From the NCBI GenBank assembly GCA_037389465.1, contig JAZARR010000197.1, forward strand, positions 4,078,501 to 4,142,500: a stretch of 64,000 nt of DNA, written 5' to 3'. A program made the translations under genes and the position numbers. The notes under the pieces are model-generated. The model was given only the letters and a program-made list of their open reading frames with translations, was not told the origin of the DNA and did not search any database. The DNA comes from Baylisascaris procyonis (Eukaryota > Nematoda > Chromadorea > Rhabditida > Ascarididae). Positions within the stretch are counted from its first letter, which is position 1. Every line of letters starts with the position of its first letter. Shown here in pieces: positions 39,721 to 54,700 of this stretch.

Positions 39721-42700
39721 CTGAAAACACCTTAGTGATCATCTCTCGAATGAGATGTTCAGATGAGTATCGAACCGCGATTACATGCGCGCTACAAAGA
39801 TTTCCCAGGCTCAATAGGCGCTGCGCACAACAAAACGCGCGATGCAGGAGAATGATACCAACTAGGATTAAGGTTAACTCCCATTGACAGCACGGAAACT
39901 ATAGTTGGAATTATTCTTTATATGAATCACATAAAGTTTATAAATTTTTCTTTCCCTTTATGCTTATGATTAATCAAGTTCAAACTCATCGATTATAGTG
40001 AACAATGTCTGCCTCGCTAAAAGATTCATGCTAAAAGACTAGAAAGACATACGACCTATCCTCGTCTTCTCTTTAAAGTTTCATGGGTCCTCCACTGCTG
40101 GTCCCCGGTGGTGGTAGGAGGGCAAAAGGATCGAAGAAAACAAAGACGGCAAAGAAAGTTTCCAAAATATCAGACCTCATATAGTTATTAAAAACACTTA
40201 TCAGCTCAGATACAGTTCTGTATACTATTCTGTACGCTGAAATCTAAAACTAATTGAAATCTTCTTCTCAGAAATTAGTAAAACTGAATGAAAAAATCAA
40301 CTTTTGGCAAGTGAGAAAGAAGCTTCCTCTTAAAAAGGGGACAGCAACAATACAATATCTCAACATGTTCCCTTTAATCTCATGAAGACCTCTCCTTGTT
40401 GATATTTTACATATAGAATGAAGATTGAATCTTTTCCCCATTCTTTTCCATTCGTTATTCCCTTCAACGATTTGCATATTGCTTAAGAAATTTAGCTACC
40501 TATTGGCAATAGTTGAAGGTGACGAAAGGGGTGGAAACTGCATCATCTGCGACTAAAAAATGACCAACTTCACGTAATATTCAAAAATGCTTTCACATTG
40601 GGAATAACATTGCTGCTAAATATATAAAAACTGCTAAAATGACAACCAATGACCAACCAGCTTTGAAGAAATCATTCCATGTATTACAAAAATAGAAAAA
40701 AACCCGATACATTGATCTGATATTCGATTTGTAACACTACCGGTGATCCACTCTTTCTTTCCCAAATCATATCACAGTTGAAATCTCATAAAAAAGAGAG
40801 ATCGAGAGAAAACTGACCTCGAGATGTGACCGCACTCCGTTTTGTGCAACTCGTGATGGACACTGACTCGAGCAGTAACAACTCGCATTACACTCGAGAA
40901 TAACGCCTAATTCTTGTTTTTCGGCCATTTCACGCACCTTATCCGTCAATCGACCCGCCGAATCATAAACGCATCGAGATACACATGGGCATTGCGATTG
41001 ACAATTGTCCACACAACAACATGCCTATAAATAATATCTATAAAACACCTACTGTTTTACCTATTTTTTTCAAATAACACCTCTACTGCTTTAATCACTA
41101 CTTTATAAAGAAAAATTATACCAGTAACTTCTTTTTTAAATATTTACAACAATCTAAAGCACAATTATTTGCATATTTAATTAGAAATCGTTTCGCGAGC
41201 TCCTGATCCACCTTCAAGATCGATTCTTATAAAAATTTAGAAAATAAAGAGAATGCATTAAAAAAACAGTTTAAACAAATGACTTGAGAGATATACAAAA
41301 CATCGGCTTATTATCACTCCTAAAATCATATCTTCTATCACTTAAATGAATTCCTAAAAAAACATTCAAGTTTACATTTAATGCAAGCCACTTACAAGTT
41401 ACCAGTTTTCTTTAAGTTAGTTCCCTTATTGCAAGTACAAAAACAACTTTAATTCCCTTAAATAATTTTCAAATTTACACAGGAAGCAAGTCAGCACTCG
41501 ATGACGTCATTTCACTGCATTTCAACCAACCGGTCTCATAAATAAATCTACAATTGCGCACGTAAAAAGCAATCGTGTGCAGCAATAGTCAACAATTTCA
41601 TAAGCCCAGTAAATGCGCCAACATCACACATTCTTTGCAATTGCAATCATCAAACCAAAAAATTTCAACATATACAACAAAAAATGATTTATATTTTAAT
41701 CAGCCAAACGATCACCTAAATGATTCGATTCTATATGCACTTCATAATTTGAGTGACATATAAGCCGAGTCAATCTACCTCGAAATGCACAACTTTTTTT
41801 AGCACATTCAAATAAATAAAAATTTTTTCAAAAATTGAAAAATTAAATTATAAGGTTCAAAAAATAAGTTCAAAGTTCATATAGGAAATGACCATCTTAA
41901 AACGTTGAACATATCAACCAACTTTCATAGCTCTATCTTTAGTTACTCTCGAGTTAATACTATCTAACAAATGAACTAAAGATTACAACTTGTCAATTAG
42001 TACAGATTATACTTTAGGCACAAATACTGTCATAGTCACAATCTACATTGCCTACAAATTGAAACCATTCAACTGATGGCTAGAAATAAACGTAGAAAAA
42101 GAATGGGTAGAATAATCACAATGCAGTCTTACAAATGCAGGTAAGTAAACGAACCAATGAAAAGTCGATCTTACAACGAAAAACATCCAAGTCAAGTACG
42201 GTGCTCGCATATTCAAACTCTTCGTCCAATACTGCGCCATCTCCAACGCCATTCTCCACTGTGATTGGATGTCGTTCTTTGCCCATTGTCAAATCTCTAT
42301 ATGGCGCAGTTCATTACCAGAGTCAGGATTTTCAAGTGATATTGAAGGGAATTGGGGATACTCATTTCGATGAAACATAGGAAGAATTCCGGATATACCA
42401 GCATAAAAGATTCAAGGTTTTGAGAAGAAAACAAAAAAACTATAAACAAAGGTGGCTTAATAAAAGATATGTTAAAAGTAAGAATTTATTAATAATTGAA
42501 AGTTTTATGCATAAAAAGAATTTAGATCTCCAAGTATCTTCGGCCTCCTTTCAAGTTATATCGAAGGGATAACGGGCACTCTTAAAGAGGACGATGGCAC
42601 CCTGGCTGCGAACCGCGAACGGAGCTGAACTCCCGTCCCACGTTGCGTACGCACCGCTACCGTACTCTGCATTCTGCAAACATTTGTAAAGTGCAGAGTA

Positions 42701-45700
42701 CGGTAGTGGTGCAGACGCAATGTTGGCCAGGAGCTCAGCTCCGTTCACAGTTCGCAGTCAGGGTGCCGTCGTCCTCTGCAATTGTGCAGGGATAACGAAA
42801 TGGTGGCTGCCATATTCTAAATCCTATTTGACTAAGTCAACGATGTATCCACAATCCCTTAGTGGACTACCTATCTTATTGCTGTTTTCACCATTTCAGC
42901 AACAATCAACTCATTAGAACGAATAATTACATCAATAATTTCATCTTTTTTATTCCCTTTGCACCTCAAGCTAACTACATCATTCAACAATGCAACCCAT
43001 TTGCCACCCCTCACCTCGTTACCTGTAGTAATTAAAATATTTCGTTCAGAAATGCAACCCCCCCCCCAAAAAAAGGATGAAGGAAAAGTGTCACCGAGTA
43101 ATTCTGTCAGTTTGGGATGAATCTTACGCTCACACCGTATCGATCATTTTTTGAGGGGGAAGGGGAGGGAAGGGGGTAGAGGGAAAGGGTTCGACAGTAA
43201 ATCTCCCAAATCGACATCAAGACAAAGCCCCTAAAAATCACTGCAATCATAAGATTCCGAGAGTGAAACGGCGACGTAGAATCGCTACACATCAATAAAT
43301 ATAACAATTCTATATCGGCGGATATAACAATCTATACAAGAAGAAAAGATATTGCAGTAGATCTATACCATTTAGATATGTTTAAGATGCGCTATTTCTA
43401 TCAAACAACCTCCTAATCGCTGAGGAAGCCAGTAACTAAAGGAAAATTATAAGGAGTTATGCCATCAAATAGTTCATTTACTTCATGATTAATGTAGCAA
43501 ACTCCAATCATATCCCAAAATTATACATTATTTACGAAAAGATATATAAATAAATGAATAAATCATATCATTTTTCAACAATTTTCACAAATTTAAACTC
43601 AATAATCCAAAAATGTATTTTCATCGCTTTAGAAATAATTTTCTGCATTCCTATTATCAATCCATTTTCTCAATTTTTCCATTTAGTCAGCTAAAATTAT
43701 CTGATATATAAATAAATATCTTCATATTTACTAATAGATAAATTATCTATTCGGTAATCCCCTTTTGGGATTGCTTATCATATCAGCATATCTAACACAT
43801 CTCCACCAAACAAATCCACAACATTTTATCAGTTGATATAGAAATATTTGATTAAAAAAAGATGACTAGCCAACCTTGTTACATAGACACGAGCATCCGG
43901 TATTAACTTCTTCAACTGGAATTCAATTCGGAAACGTTCAATGAGCGACTGCAATGCAGGTGGAGTCTTCATGTCGATCGAAATGCCCTCAGTAGATGCG
44001 CCATACTCTAATAATAACCTGAAATTAATTTTAGATATTGTAAACGACCAACCCCCTATCGACCCTTCAAAGGATGTAAATGAAAAAAAAAAACTTCCAA
44101 CGAATAAGCCTGCGACGTCGATACTTCTATTCAACATAATTCAGCGTTAAATTTGATTAATACGAGATAAAATCATTACAATGTGACACAATATAAAAAT
44201 TACGGTGGTCAAATACGCTACAGTCGGACAAATGCGCCAAAATAAAAATGCAGTGATGACGCCATACTTCACTTAACAACGCAAACATTTAATTGAAAGG
44301 TGCATTACTGCACCATATTATCATCAATAACAACAACTCATACCTTACCTGGGTACTAATTAATCAATGTACAGGTTAATTAAAAATTCGCATTTTTAAT
44401 TTATATCTTAATTATCTGACTGAAATGATTATACGACACTGCTAATAAATCAAAAACATTTCTAAATTACCTAAATTAAATTAATTAGCCTACTTGTTCT
44501 AATTAAATAGCACATAAATAAAAATTAAGATTAAGGTGAACATCATTGCATCTAAGCAACAAAATAAAAATTATCAATCAATTTGGAGCATAATTCAATG
44601 AACATTCCAATAATCCAGTTACTCATAAATGAGGAAAATCCTTCTCCCCCACCCCCCCCCCTCTCCATACTCGTCCCTTACCCTCCCCCTCCCCTTCTCC
44701 TTCACTGGAAGCAATTTCAGGTTGTAAGATTTTCAAAAAGTGAATTGCAATACGACGGCAAATAAGCACCGAAAATTTGAAAATTTCGCTAATTTTTTCA
44801 AAAAAAAAACCTCAAAAATAATAAAGATATATTCCAAATAAAGTTCCTCGAATAAAAAAAAATAATAAAAATCATAAAATAAGGCAAAATTTGTACCAAA
44901 ATTTTCATTTATGACTCACGAAAATCGATTACTCTTTGCAATTTTATCGCTTAAATTTCATCTTCACTTCATAAAAGGTGATTCGTGATAATTCACTAAT
45001 GAATGCACCAATATATTATAACAAAAAAACAATAATAAATCATGAAAATTCCCTAGAATTAATAAATAAATAAATAAAAATCAACATTCGTGCTTCTAAT
45101 CATAGCTCTACAATAATTCAAAAGAAAAAACATTAACAAGAGATGAAATGAAATGGAATGGAATGGAATGGAATGGAATGGAATGGAATGAAATAAAATA
45201 AAATAAAATAAAATAAAGTAAAATAAAATAAAATAAAAATAAAATACAACCAAATTAAATTAAATTAAATTAAATTAAATTAAATTAAATTAAATTAAAT
45301 TAAATTAAAATAGAATAAAATAAAAAATAAAAAAATAAAAAACGAATGAGCAGTAAGAGTGTGACGAGAAGACAATCAGTTGAATTGCATCAATGTTTGA
45401 GTGCAGAATCGTAGCCTCGTTAATAAAATTCACTTCATTCAACATTTGTCACGCAATAAAAGAAAAAAGAAACTCTTCAAAAAATGTAATCGTCTTTCAT
45501 TTTATTTCGCTAACATTCACTTCGTCAATCGTTACTTTATTTCGTTCGCTATTCCCTCTCAATATCCACAAAATAAATCCAATGCGTATTTTTGCATAAT
45601 TAAGTTTGCATACCTGCAAATTTGCATAAATAATCAAACTTTTTACATAAAATTGCATAAATTACATAAAAATAAGTTTTTTTAAATTAAAATTAGAAAT

Positions 45701-48700
45701 GAAAGGAACATCCTTTAATGGAAATAAAAAAGAAATATGCGCCAATTTTTCATAAAACATAAATATATAACAGGTAATTTCCCAAAGACCAAGTGAAACC
45801 TCTAATAATGGTCAAAAAATGTGAAAAATTCAACACGGAAATAGATTATTATCGAATACACTAATAAACAATTTAAAAAAAAACATAACAAAATATTCCA
45901 AAATAGATCAAAATAAAAGAATTTAGTTTAAATTTAAAAAAAAAAAGAAGCAAAAGTCGACAAAAATAAGATAAAAGAATAAACATGCAAAAAGCTATTT
46001 TTTAGCAACTGAAAGAAACCTATAGCAAACTTGATAATAGATAGACTTAAATAAACGATTTTTGAAGAATTTCTTCTCATTATATGAATCAGTATTTCTT
46101 CTACCTTCACCTAGAATGCACCTACAATTCATCTAGAATCACCTAGAATCCACCCACAATTACCTAGAATTCACCTAGAATCACCCGGAATTCACCTAGA
46201 ATCACCTAGAAAATTAACATAAATTGAAACGCCTAGAATTTTTCAAGTCAAAGAGAAGATGGGTGAAAATTTTTGAAATATTTCAGCAACAAATTACTAG
46301 AAATCTCTTCAGTTATAGATGGAAAACCGCTTGTCTATAAGCGCATTCTGACGTCAAATGGATTTGTGCGTAATTGCCGATCGGAGAGCCACATAGAAAT
46401 TTAAAAAAAAAAAACGACACAAATGGAGCAGAAAATGAAGGTGATAAAAATTGCTTCTAAGGATAGTGAAATTTAGAGTAAAATATTTCACTATTGAATG
46501 TACTTGAAAGTAAAAATAATTTTTTTAAAAGAATAATAAACGCGAGGAAAAGGGAATAAAATTAAGTTCTACTGTGTTATAAAGAGAAAAAAAAGGGAAT
46601 TATCGTGTTATAATTGTTGTTATTGTGTTATATTATTGTGTGTTAAAATAAAATAATATATCACAGCAAAAAAGTGTGGGATGAAATAAACAAACAAAAA
46701 AAAAAAGACAGAGACTGTGTTATAATAATTATGCAAGGATCTCTAGAAGTAGAGACTAAAGCTTTTTTAAACGCCGACAAATAAAATCGGCCAAAGATCA
46801 CAATGGGAAATTTGTTGACTATTGCGCTGCGAGACGAAAACACCCAATCGCAATAGGGTTTTTTAGAGGTTTTTTATTGGAACTACTGTAGAAAATCAAA
46901 AATACACCTAATTTTCTTATGCAAAGGAAAACGATCTTTACATTTTTCATGCATGGGAAAAAAAATTTTCCATTTTTTTACGTAAACTGGAATTTTTCAT
47001 GAAAATTAATTTCCAGCGAAAGCGAATTTTTCAAAAAGTTTTCCCTCCTTTTATTGAGAATCAACAGCATTCATCTTCAGGAGCAAAACTATGGAATGCA
47101 CTATTAAAACTTCGCTTTCGTTGAAAGAAACCATTATTATTTTATTTTATGAGACATATTTGTCAAAAAATTCTCTCTTCCTATCCTCCTCCCACCTATA
47201 TGTCTATACCCTCAATCCTCCACAAGCAAAATTCACCCCCTTCAAATAGTCCAGTATTGAACACATTATTTTTATGTCCCCTACAACTTATGACACAATA
47301 ACAATACACGTCAAATATTAGCAATACCAATCCAAATTAGCCATTGAAAAATTCACCGCTGAATATGAAGATCTCCAGAAATGAATTATATAATCAATTC
47401 TGATCAGAAGGATCCCAGGAAATGACCAATTCTGATCAGAACGATCCCAGGAAATGACCAATTCTGATCAGAACGATCCTAGGAAATGACCAATTCTGAT
47501 CAGAACGATCCCAGGAAATGACCAATTCCGATCAGAACGATCCCAGGAAATGACCAATTCTGATCAGAACGATCCGAGCAAATGACCAATTCTGATCAGA
47601 ACGATCCCAGGAAATGACCAATTCCGATCAGAACGATCCCAGGAAATGACCAATTCCGATCAGAACGATCCCAGGAAATGACCAATTCTGATCAGAACGA
47701 TTCCAGGAAATAACCAATTCTGATCAGAACGATCCAAGGAAATGACCAATTCTGATCACAACGATCCCAGGAAATGACCAATTCTAATCAGAAGGATGCC
47801 AGGAAATAACCAAATCTGATCAGAACGATCCCAGGAAATGACCAATTCTGATCAGAACGATCCCAGGAAATAACCAATTCTAATCAGAAGGATGCCAGGA
47901 AATAACTAATTCTGATCGAAAGGAAATGAATTAAACAAAACTCGTTCACCATTTAATAAATATTTCGAATGGAACGAGGTGATTCACATTCTTTTCTCAA
48001 CAACTGCACCCCTCTCCCCTCCCATCCATTCATCTCCCTTCTTCTTTAAGCCATTAGCACAAGGATGAATTTTAAATCATTTGTAAGCGTTAACTATTCA
48101 ACAAAGCAAACGAAACGCTAAGTGAAAAATTTTAACTCCCAATGGAGGAACCAATCTTCAAAAAAAAAAAGAAAAAGAAAAAAAAAAGAAAAATGCGAGC
48201 AAATTTCAACAATAAAAGTAAAACTTTCTAATCAATTTCAGAGATGTCATTCAATGAGAAACTTTTTTTTCCTCATTTATTCAATAAAATAATCAATAGA
48301 AATTCTATTTCTTGAGAAAAAATTTAAGAAAATTTTCTACGAAAAAATTTTCTCAATTTTCAGAAAAAAAAATTTTTTTTCTAATAAATCGATTTTCCAC
48401 TCATTTTCTATCTTATTATTCCAGCAACAATCGTTCCGTGCCTTAATTTCCTTTCCTATTTTCACAAAAATTTGAAAAGTATATAAGAAGCTTAGCAATA
48501 GAAATAAGAGACAAAAGGAATGCGGCGGTGAATAGCAAATGCAACCCAAGTGAATAGACTCATTATGAATAGTGCCCACATTCGAACAATGAATGCCCTA
48601 CTTCTCTCAACGATAACAACAACTCTAAATTACATTGGTGTATACACTCTTTTCAAACCCTCCACAAAATGACCACACTAAAATGCCTAGTTCACTAATC

Positions 48701-51700
48701 CTCCAATGACTTTTCAAATTTTAACCGAATTTTTCTGAAAATTTTGAAAATTTTGCAAAAAACAACAAAAATAATTTTCCAATTACCTAAAAAATTCAAT
48801 AATTTCTTCTGAATTTTTATATTTCCTGAATAAACGGGTCAATAATCCACATGAGGAGTCTTTGACTAAGATATTCTGCTCGAAAATTCTTTAAGATCAT
48901 AATTATAAATTATCAGGCAGATTCATCCACCAACACATCAGCACCCCCACCCTCCATTTCCTAAGCAACCGTTCTTCCTTCTTTCAGATTTCTTTGTTAA
49001 ATCTTCCAAAAAAATTTTAATTTAAAGATTCTAAAATTTATAAAAGCTAAAAAAAATAAAAATAAAAAGTTTTTAAAATAAAGGATGAACGAATCTATCT
49101 CCTCTCAACTATCGCACACTTTCGTATAAGGCAATTTGTGAAGCTTCCTCTGCACAAATTAGATTATAAAAAAAAAAAAAAAAAAAAACAATTGCATTTC
49201 CAATAGCCACAGTAGAAATACTGTCAGCAATCGAATTGACCAAATAATTCGCGTACCAAATAAAAAAATTTTCTAATCAATATCTCCTCTCCCCTCTTCG
49301 TTTTCGTGAATAATATATCAAACTATATTCCAAGAAAAAAGTAAAATAAAATAAAATAAAAGAAAAAAAAATTATGAATGCAACCTACTTGATGGCGTAT
49401 ATTTCAATGCTGAAAATTGCAAAATTTTGCATTTTGTAATTCCACAAAAATTGCGAAATAAGCAAAAAAAAAAAAAAATTGCGAAATATTTTGTAAAACA
49501 TCTCAGTCACATAAACTATAAAATATATAACGTGAAAATTAGCATTTTTAAAATGGTTCTCATCGTTCTAAAATTCAATAATCTTCGAGAGGGGATAAAG
49601 TAGCTTAAGTACCATTGCCATTAAAACTATTAATATAAATTTCCAACTACAAAAAAATTTGTTATCGAAAGTAATGAACAACTAAGCAAGCATTAAACAT
49701 GAATAAAATGACTGCCTTGAATAGTACTCGTCTATGAGACTCCCATATGCCTATTGTTTCTTCACAATATTCATAATTTAGCAACTCCCCTACCTACCCC
49801 TCGTTACCTATCTCCAAAATTTACCCTTCCCCTCACTACCTATCTCCAAAATTTACCCATTCCCCCTCCTCCTACCCCTCACTACCCATCTGCAAAATTT
49901 ACCCACTCCCCTACCCTATCCCTCACTACCTATCTCCAAAATTTACCCAGTCCCCATATCTACCCCTCACTACCTATCTGCAAAATTTACCCACTCCCCC
50001 TCCCCCTACCCCTCACTACCTATCTCCAAAATTTACCCACTCCCCTACCCTATCTCTTACTACCTATCTCCAAAATTTACCCACTCCCCTTACATCTTAT
50101 CTCCAAAATTTACCCACTCCCCTACCCTATCTCTTACTACCTATCTGCAAAATTTACCCACTCTCTCTAACCTACCGCTCATTACCTATCTGCAAAATTT
50201 ACCCACTCCCCCTCCCCCTACTCCTCACTACCTATCTCCAAAATTTACCCACTCCCCATATCTACCTCTCACTACCTATCTGCAAAATTTGCCTACTCCC
50301 CCTCCCCCTACCCCTCAATACCCACCTGCAAAATTTACCCACTCCCCCACCCTATCCCTTACTACCTATCTCCAAAATTTACCCAGTCCCCTATCTACCC
50401 CCCACTACCTATCTGCAAAATTTACCCACTCTCTCTAACCTACCGCTCACTACCTATCTGCAAAATTTACCCATTCCCCCTACCCTACCGCTCACTACCT
50501 ATCTCCGAAATTTACCCACTCCCCCCACCTACCCCTCACTACCTATCTCCAAAATTTACCCACTCCTCCTACCCTATCCCTTACTACCTATCTCTAAAAC
50601 TTACCCAGTCCCCCTACCCTACCCCTCACCACCTACCTCCAAAAAGTAGCAATGGGTACAGAAATTTCATAAAACTTTTCAAGGCTTCATCTACCGAAAC
50701 TATTAGAGACAAGATAGAGAAAAAAGTTAAATTATTCCAGATTAACTAACAATAACTCCACATATTATATAAATATAGAACATATATAAAAGTCATATTC
50801 TCTATAATTTCGCAGCATCAATCTAATCAATAAATTCATAATAAACCGAACTGAATATATACTAATGGACAGCAAATGGGAACCGGATGTAACACAAATG
50901 TGAAAAACTGCACTCAAAATTTATTCGATCCCACAGAATGGGATTAAATGAACTCTGCCACATTTCTTGAATTCTAGAATTTCGACTACTCCCATCAACA
51001 ATTGCACCATTTGACTGATGAAGGTGGGGGGGGGGGGCATCTATCATATAAGCACACAAGATGGATGTTTACAGAAAACCATTTATATATTAGTTCATAA
51101 TCGTTTTCAATTGAAATACATTTATTACTCTTCAGCAGGTGTTTATTTGGATTGTTTCCTACTTCATCAGCCGTATAGGGGCTATAAGATGATCAACTCG
51201 TCACTGACCATCAAATATACCCACAACCTTCATCCGCTTTCTAGTAATGATAGAGTGGGAAAAGAAAAGAAGAGAGGGATAGGAAAGGGGGGGGGAGGTG
51301 GATGGAAAGGAAGATAAATCGACCAACCAACAATTTAAAACTCAAATCCATAATTACTATTTAATTCCTCTTACTCCACTGAATCAATATTATAAAAGCA
51401 TCACTAAAACGTTCGCTAATTTTCATCGTCAACAAAAAACATCGAAGCTTTTCGATGTTGCCTCATAGTTAAACAAATTTCCTACCCGATGCGCTTTCCT
51501 AATAATAAAATTTCGAAATATTTGAGTACTTAATCCCAATTCTGCATCGCTCCTAATATAATTCTCTATGAAAAAAAAAAGACAGTCATCTGCTACCTAA
51601 ACTATACAAGAAAAAAAAGAGCTAGGGTGCCTATCTCCAAACGAATAAAGGGAATAAAACACATTTTTCAAAACTTATCAAAGTGTTGAGGTATTTTGGG

Positions 51701-54700
51701 AATATTTTTGAATAAAACACCTAAAATATTCTTATTTTATTATGGCCTATTTAATTATTATAATAATATAAAACTCCCCACCCTCGTAACCCCAAAAAAA
51801 AGGGAAAATGTCAAAGCTATTTAATCCACTTTCAAATAACTAGTACGTATACCAACAGAAAGATTTCAGAAAGAAATTCTAAAGACCACCAAGGAGCATC
51901 ACTTGAGTAAACAAGAATCCACTCTTACGGGATAATGAAGCGTTTATGTTGTTGATGAAAAAGAATGGTGGAAGTACATCATCATTGAAGGAAACAAATT
52001 AACCACTAAATGCACATCTCTGCAAAAAAAGTAATACCATTTGCTTACATTCAAATGACTAAATAATGTAGAAAATGAAGAACGAATGAGTGATCATCGA
52101 TCAACATATTCCTTACTCAAATATGAAAATTTCTTTCATCCCTGCTTCCTCCCCCTCCCTCCCCCCCTCCACCCCACCAGTTATCTCCTGAAATTTCCAT
52201 TAATTTTCAATTCCCCACTTGCCCCCCTTACCTTCAGACTATGATTGCCTTCTACATTATTATTGACTCCTCTTTTTTTCAATCAGGAAATGAAAGAAGT
52301 ACGTCAGTGCATATAAATATTAAACGCTTTATGGGTCCCCTCTCTTTTTTCTTTCTTCTTCATCGAACGTTGCAATTTTATAATTTCAACGAAAAAAAAA
52401 TTTTAAAATAAATCAACAATTTTTCAGAGAATGTCCAATCGCCACATCAATCATTCTCTCCGAAAATCGTGTAGGAAATGCAAAGAGAAAATGCATGCGA
52501 AAACAAGCAAGTTAAATAAAGAATCGATTTCAATTCAAACATAAAACTGACCACTGTCCATTGATATAAAAGTGACCACTTTCCAATCACTCTACCATTT
52601 GCCTGATACAACTATTAAGAAAATCAACTAACTGTTGAATAGGTCTTCCAGATTGAGAGGGAAGAGAAAAGAAAAAAACGAATGTATGAATTACATGAAA
52701 GCATAGCGCTTAAAATTTACTTTCGCACACCTCAATTAAAACGCATCTATTCTAAAAGGTAATCGGAGGTTTTCTTTGATTACCCACCTCCACCCCCTCC
52801 CCTCCGCCTTACCCATCCCCTTCATTGCTTCCTTTCCAATATAAAAGAGGGAGGGGGAGAGAGACTTCAACCAACTCATAAATAAGTACCATTCAACAAT
52901 GATATATGAACAATTAAAAACTTCTACTTACAAAAAAAATTACTACTTTCTAAAATACTTCAGCAGCAACTATATAACCAAACGACCACCTTTGAGTGAT
53001 TTCATTGCGAAGAATAAACTCTTCGAGTTGGTTCAATATGTGCATAAATGAAGGCAATAATTTAAGAAAAAGAAACGAGACATGTAAAGAAAGCAATTAA
53101 ATTTACGCCTGCGGGCATATTTGTTCGACATAAATTATTTATAGATGAGAGAAAAAAGATCGCTAATGTAAGTGAACTAAACTCTTCAAATAAAAATATA
53201 TCACCATTAATGCATCATCTCCTTTTATTATATGCAAATTTCAACTCGTTATTAATATATAAGCACTATCTATATTTGCATATTTTTCTTTCCTATTATA
53301 TGCAAAACATCTATCAAATTTTATAAAAATTAAACCACTAATTGATAATGATTGATCGTCCAGAAATTAGACGCATAAGAGTTGGTGAGATGCCACTTTG
53401 AATGTAACATGGGCATATCATTTGAAAACAGCATTTGCTAATAAATAAATATTTCATATGGGAAAAGCTGGGGTAGGGGTAAGGATAGAGGGTAGGGTTG
53501 AGATAAGGGGATGGAATGGAGGAAGGAGGGAAGGGGTGGGGTTAGCTAGAAATCAATTGGTATTTGTACCGACAATACTTCACTATTAAACACTGTTACA
53601 CGGATATCGTATAGAAGAGAGAGGATTTCAGCAGTAAAAAAATTTTGAAGAATATAAAAAAACACTAAGCAATATTGATATGATGGGTTTCTGACTAAGG
53701 AAGTCAGGATTCAAAGGATGCATTCAACAATTTAAGTTCACTATTCCTCCCCCCCCCCTTGAATCTGAATTATTTTTGTGGATCAAAGATCAAGAAAACG
53801 CTTATTGCAGTCGACGATTAAAGCGATTCAAAGTTTAGGCTCATTCAATAATAAAACAAAATGAAAGCAGTCAAACCGATAGACTATGAGATTTGTAGTC
53901 TTTGAAAATTTAATGCCAAAAAAAAGTGTAACAACAGCTGTGCACCCGAATCATTATCCTATCACTTTCATCTACTGATCGCTCCATTTAATGATCTATA
54001 TAGATACTAAAATCAACGATATATGCGGAGAGAAATTAAAAGAAAGAAAGATAGAAAAATATCAAATGAAAAGAATAGAGAGATAAAGAAAAAAAGGAAA
54101 GTCTGTAGATAATTACAGACAAACATTCGCGTTCTACTAATATTCCTTCGAATAAGATAAGTTGAACAACGAAGTTAACTGAAAAGATTTCGACGGTAGA
54201 GAAGCAGAGAGTAGAGAAGATAGAATATGACATAGAAATAAACAGATATAAAAGTGAGGCAAAATTCGTTTAATAGAGAGAGAGAGAGATATCGCAAAGT
54301 GCATCAACACCCGCCTACTCTCCTATATCCCGCACTACGGACGACATATGCAATCAAATAAGCCATTCACAGCATTCGCTATCAGCAAATCCCTTTCAAC
54401 CAGCAATATCTCTTTGCTTCATATCTAATTCCCAATGGTTTCACCTAGGGGACGTCTATTTACTATGAAAAACTCTCTATCTTACTATGGAAAAACTATG
54501 AAAAACAATTTTAAAAAAAGTAATTATTAATAATTAACCAAATTATCACAAATGAGCAATAAAAATAATGAAAAAAGGATTCCAAAAATCCTCCAAAGTG
54601 AACGCTAAGCTCCGTATCAAAAATTTTCTTATAAACTTGATGGATATGCTCTCAAATTTTTTTGCAAGTTTCAAGTTCTTCAAGAAAATCCCACCTAATT

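Noticed and set aside
39745..39845. Minus-strand A-box-like GTGCGCAGCGCC and B-box-like GGTTCGATAC in a GC-rich patch, suggesting a tRNA gene or tRNA-derived SINE
   Set aside because: The T-stem does not pair and no anticodon arm is evident. It could be an old SINE, but no element end or tail was seen and no second copy was noticed.
42551..42917. Two frames on opposite strands with similar SSAPF.VRSQGA peptides
   Set aside because: They are the two arms of the foldback element read outward, so not coding evidence.
49754..50170. 138-codon plus-strand open frame, among the longest in the window
   Set aside because: It is the translation of the 46-bp minisatellite (repeated TYLQNLP), not a gene.
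52950..53080. Minus-strand open stretch reading [20 protein letters not shown] in the EHMT intron
   Set aside because: Considered as the missing ankyrin exon, but it has no ankyrin pattern and phase could not be tested against neighbours.
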